DNA of 7,097 nucleotides from contig JAGREZ010000176.1 of assembly GCA_020446285.1 (NCBI GenBank), positions 5,318 to 12,414 on the forward strand, read 5' to 3'. Of the stretch, positions 7,084 through 7,097 are shown piece after piece; the first letter of the stretch is position 1; the number at the start of each line of letters is the position of its first letter. Source of the DNA: Geminicoccaceae bacterium. GTDB lineage: Bacteria > Pseudomonadota > Alphaproteobacteria > Geminicoccales > Geminicoccaceae. The notes under the pieces were generated by a model, which saw only the letters and a list, made by a program, of their open reading frames with translations, did not search any database and was not told the origin of the DNA. Position numbers and translations under genes: made by a program.

Positions 7084-7097
7084 GCATCAATTTATCC

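Overview
The window is GC-rich, with strong G/C preference at third codon positions in the large genes and two AT-rich intergenic islands (about 909-1060 and 4910-5220). Codon use, gene types and a hairpin element at 5563-5665, which resembles the AGAGC...GCTCT intergenic repeats I know from Rhizobiales and relatives, suggest an alphaproteobacterium. This placement is an inference; no rRNA or other phylogenetic marker is present.

Left part (1-2545, minus strand): a partial two-helix membrane sensor runs off the left edge. Upstream of it lies an intergenic stretch with an AT-rich island and a nested inverted-repeat cluster, followed by an O-antigen ligase/polymerase-like (Wzy_C family) multi-spanning membrane protein.

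Middle part (2546-4908, plus strand): a divergent intergenic region leads into two translationally coupled (ATGA overlap) GT-A glycosyltransferases. The first is a canonical GtrB/ArnC/DPM-like enzyme that probably makes polyprenyl-phosphate-linked sugars. The second has the same architecture but has lost the DDGS and DxD signatures, so it may be a pseudoenzyme or partner subunit. With the divergent Wzy_C protein this looks like a small surface-glycan module.

Right part (4909-7097, plus strand): a long AT-rich region with at least five short palindromes precedes an 89-residue orphan protein that has a perfect GGAGG ribosome binding site. Its stop codon lies inside a two-hairpin intergenic repeat. 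Next comes a two-gene operon with an 11-nt overlap: a small P-loop polynucleotide-kinase-like protein and a Thg1-family 3'-5' RNA polymerase (tRNA-His guanylyltransferase-like). Together they read as a candidate RNA 5'-end healing and repair module, which is the most interesting system in the window. A weak hairpin with a T-tract follows the operon.
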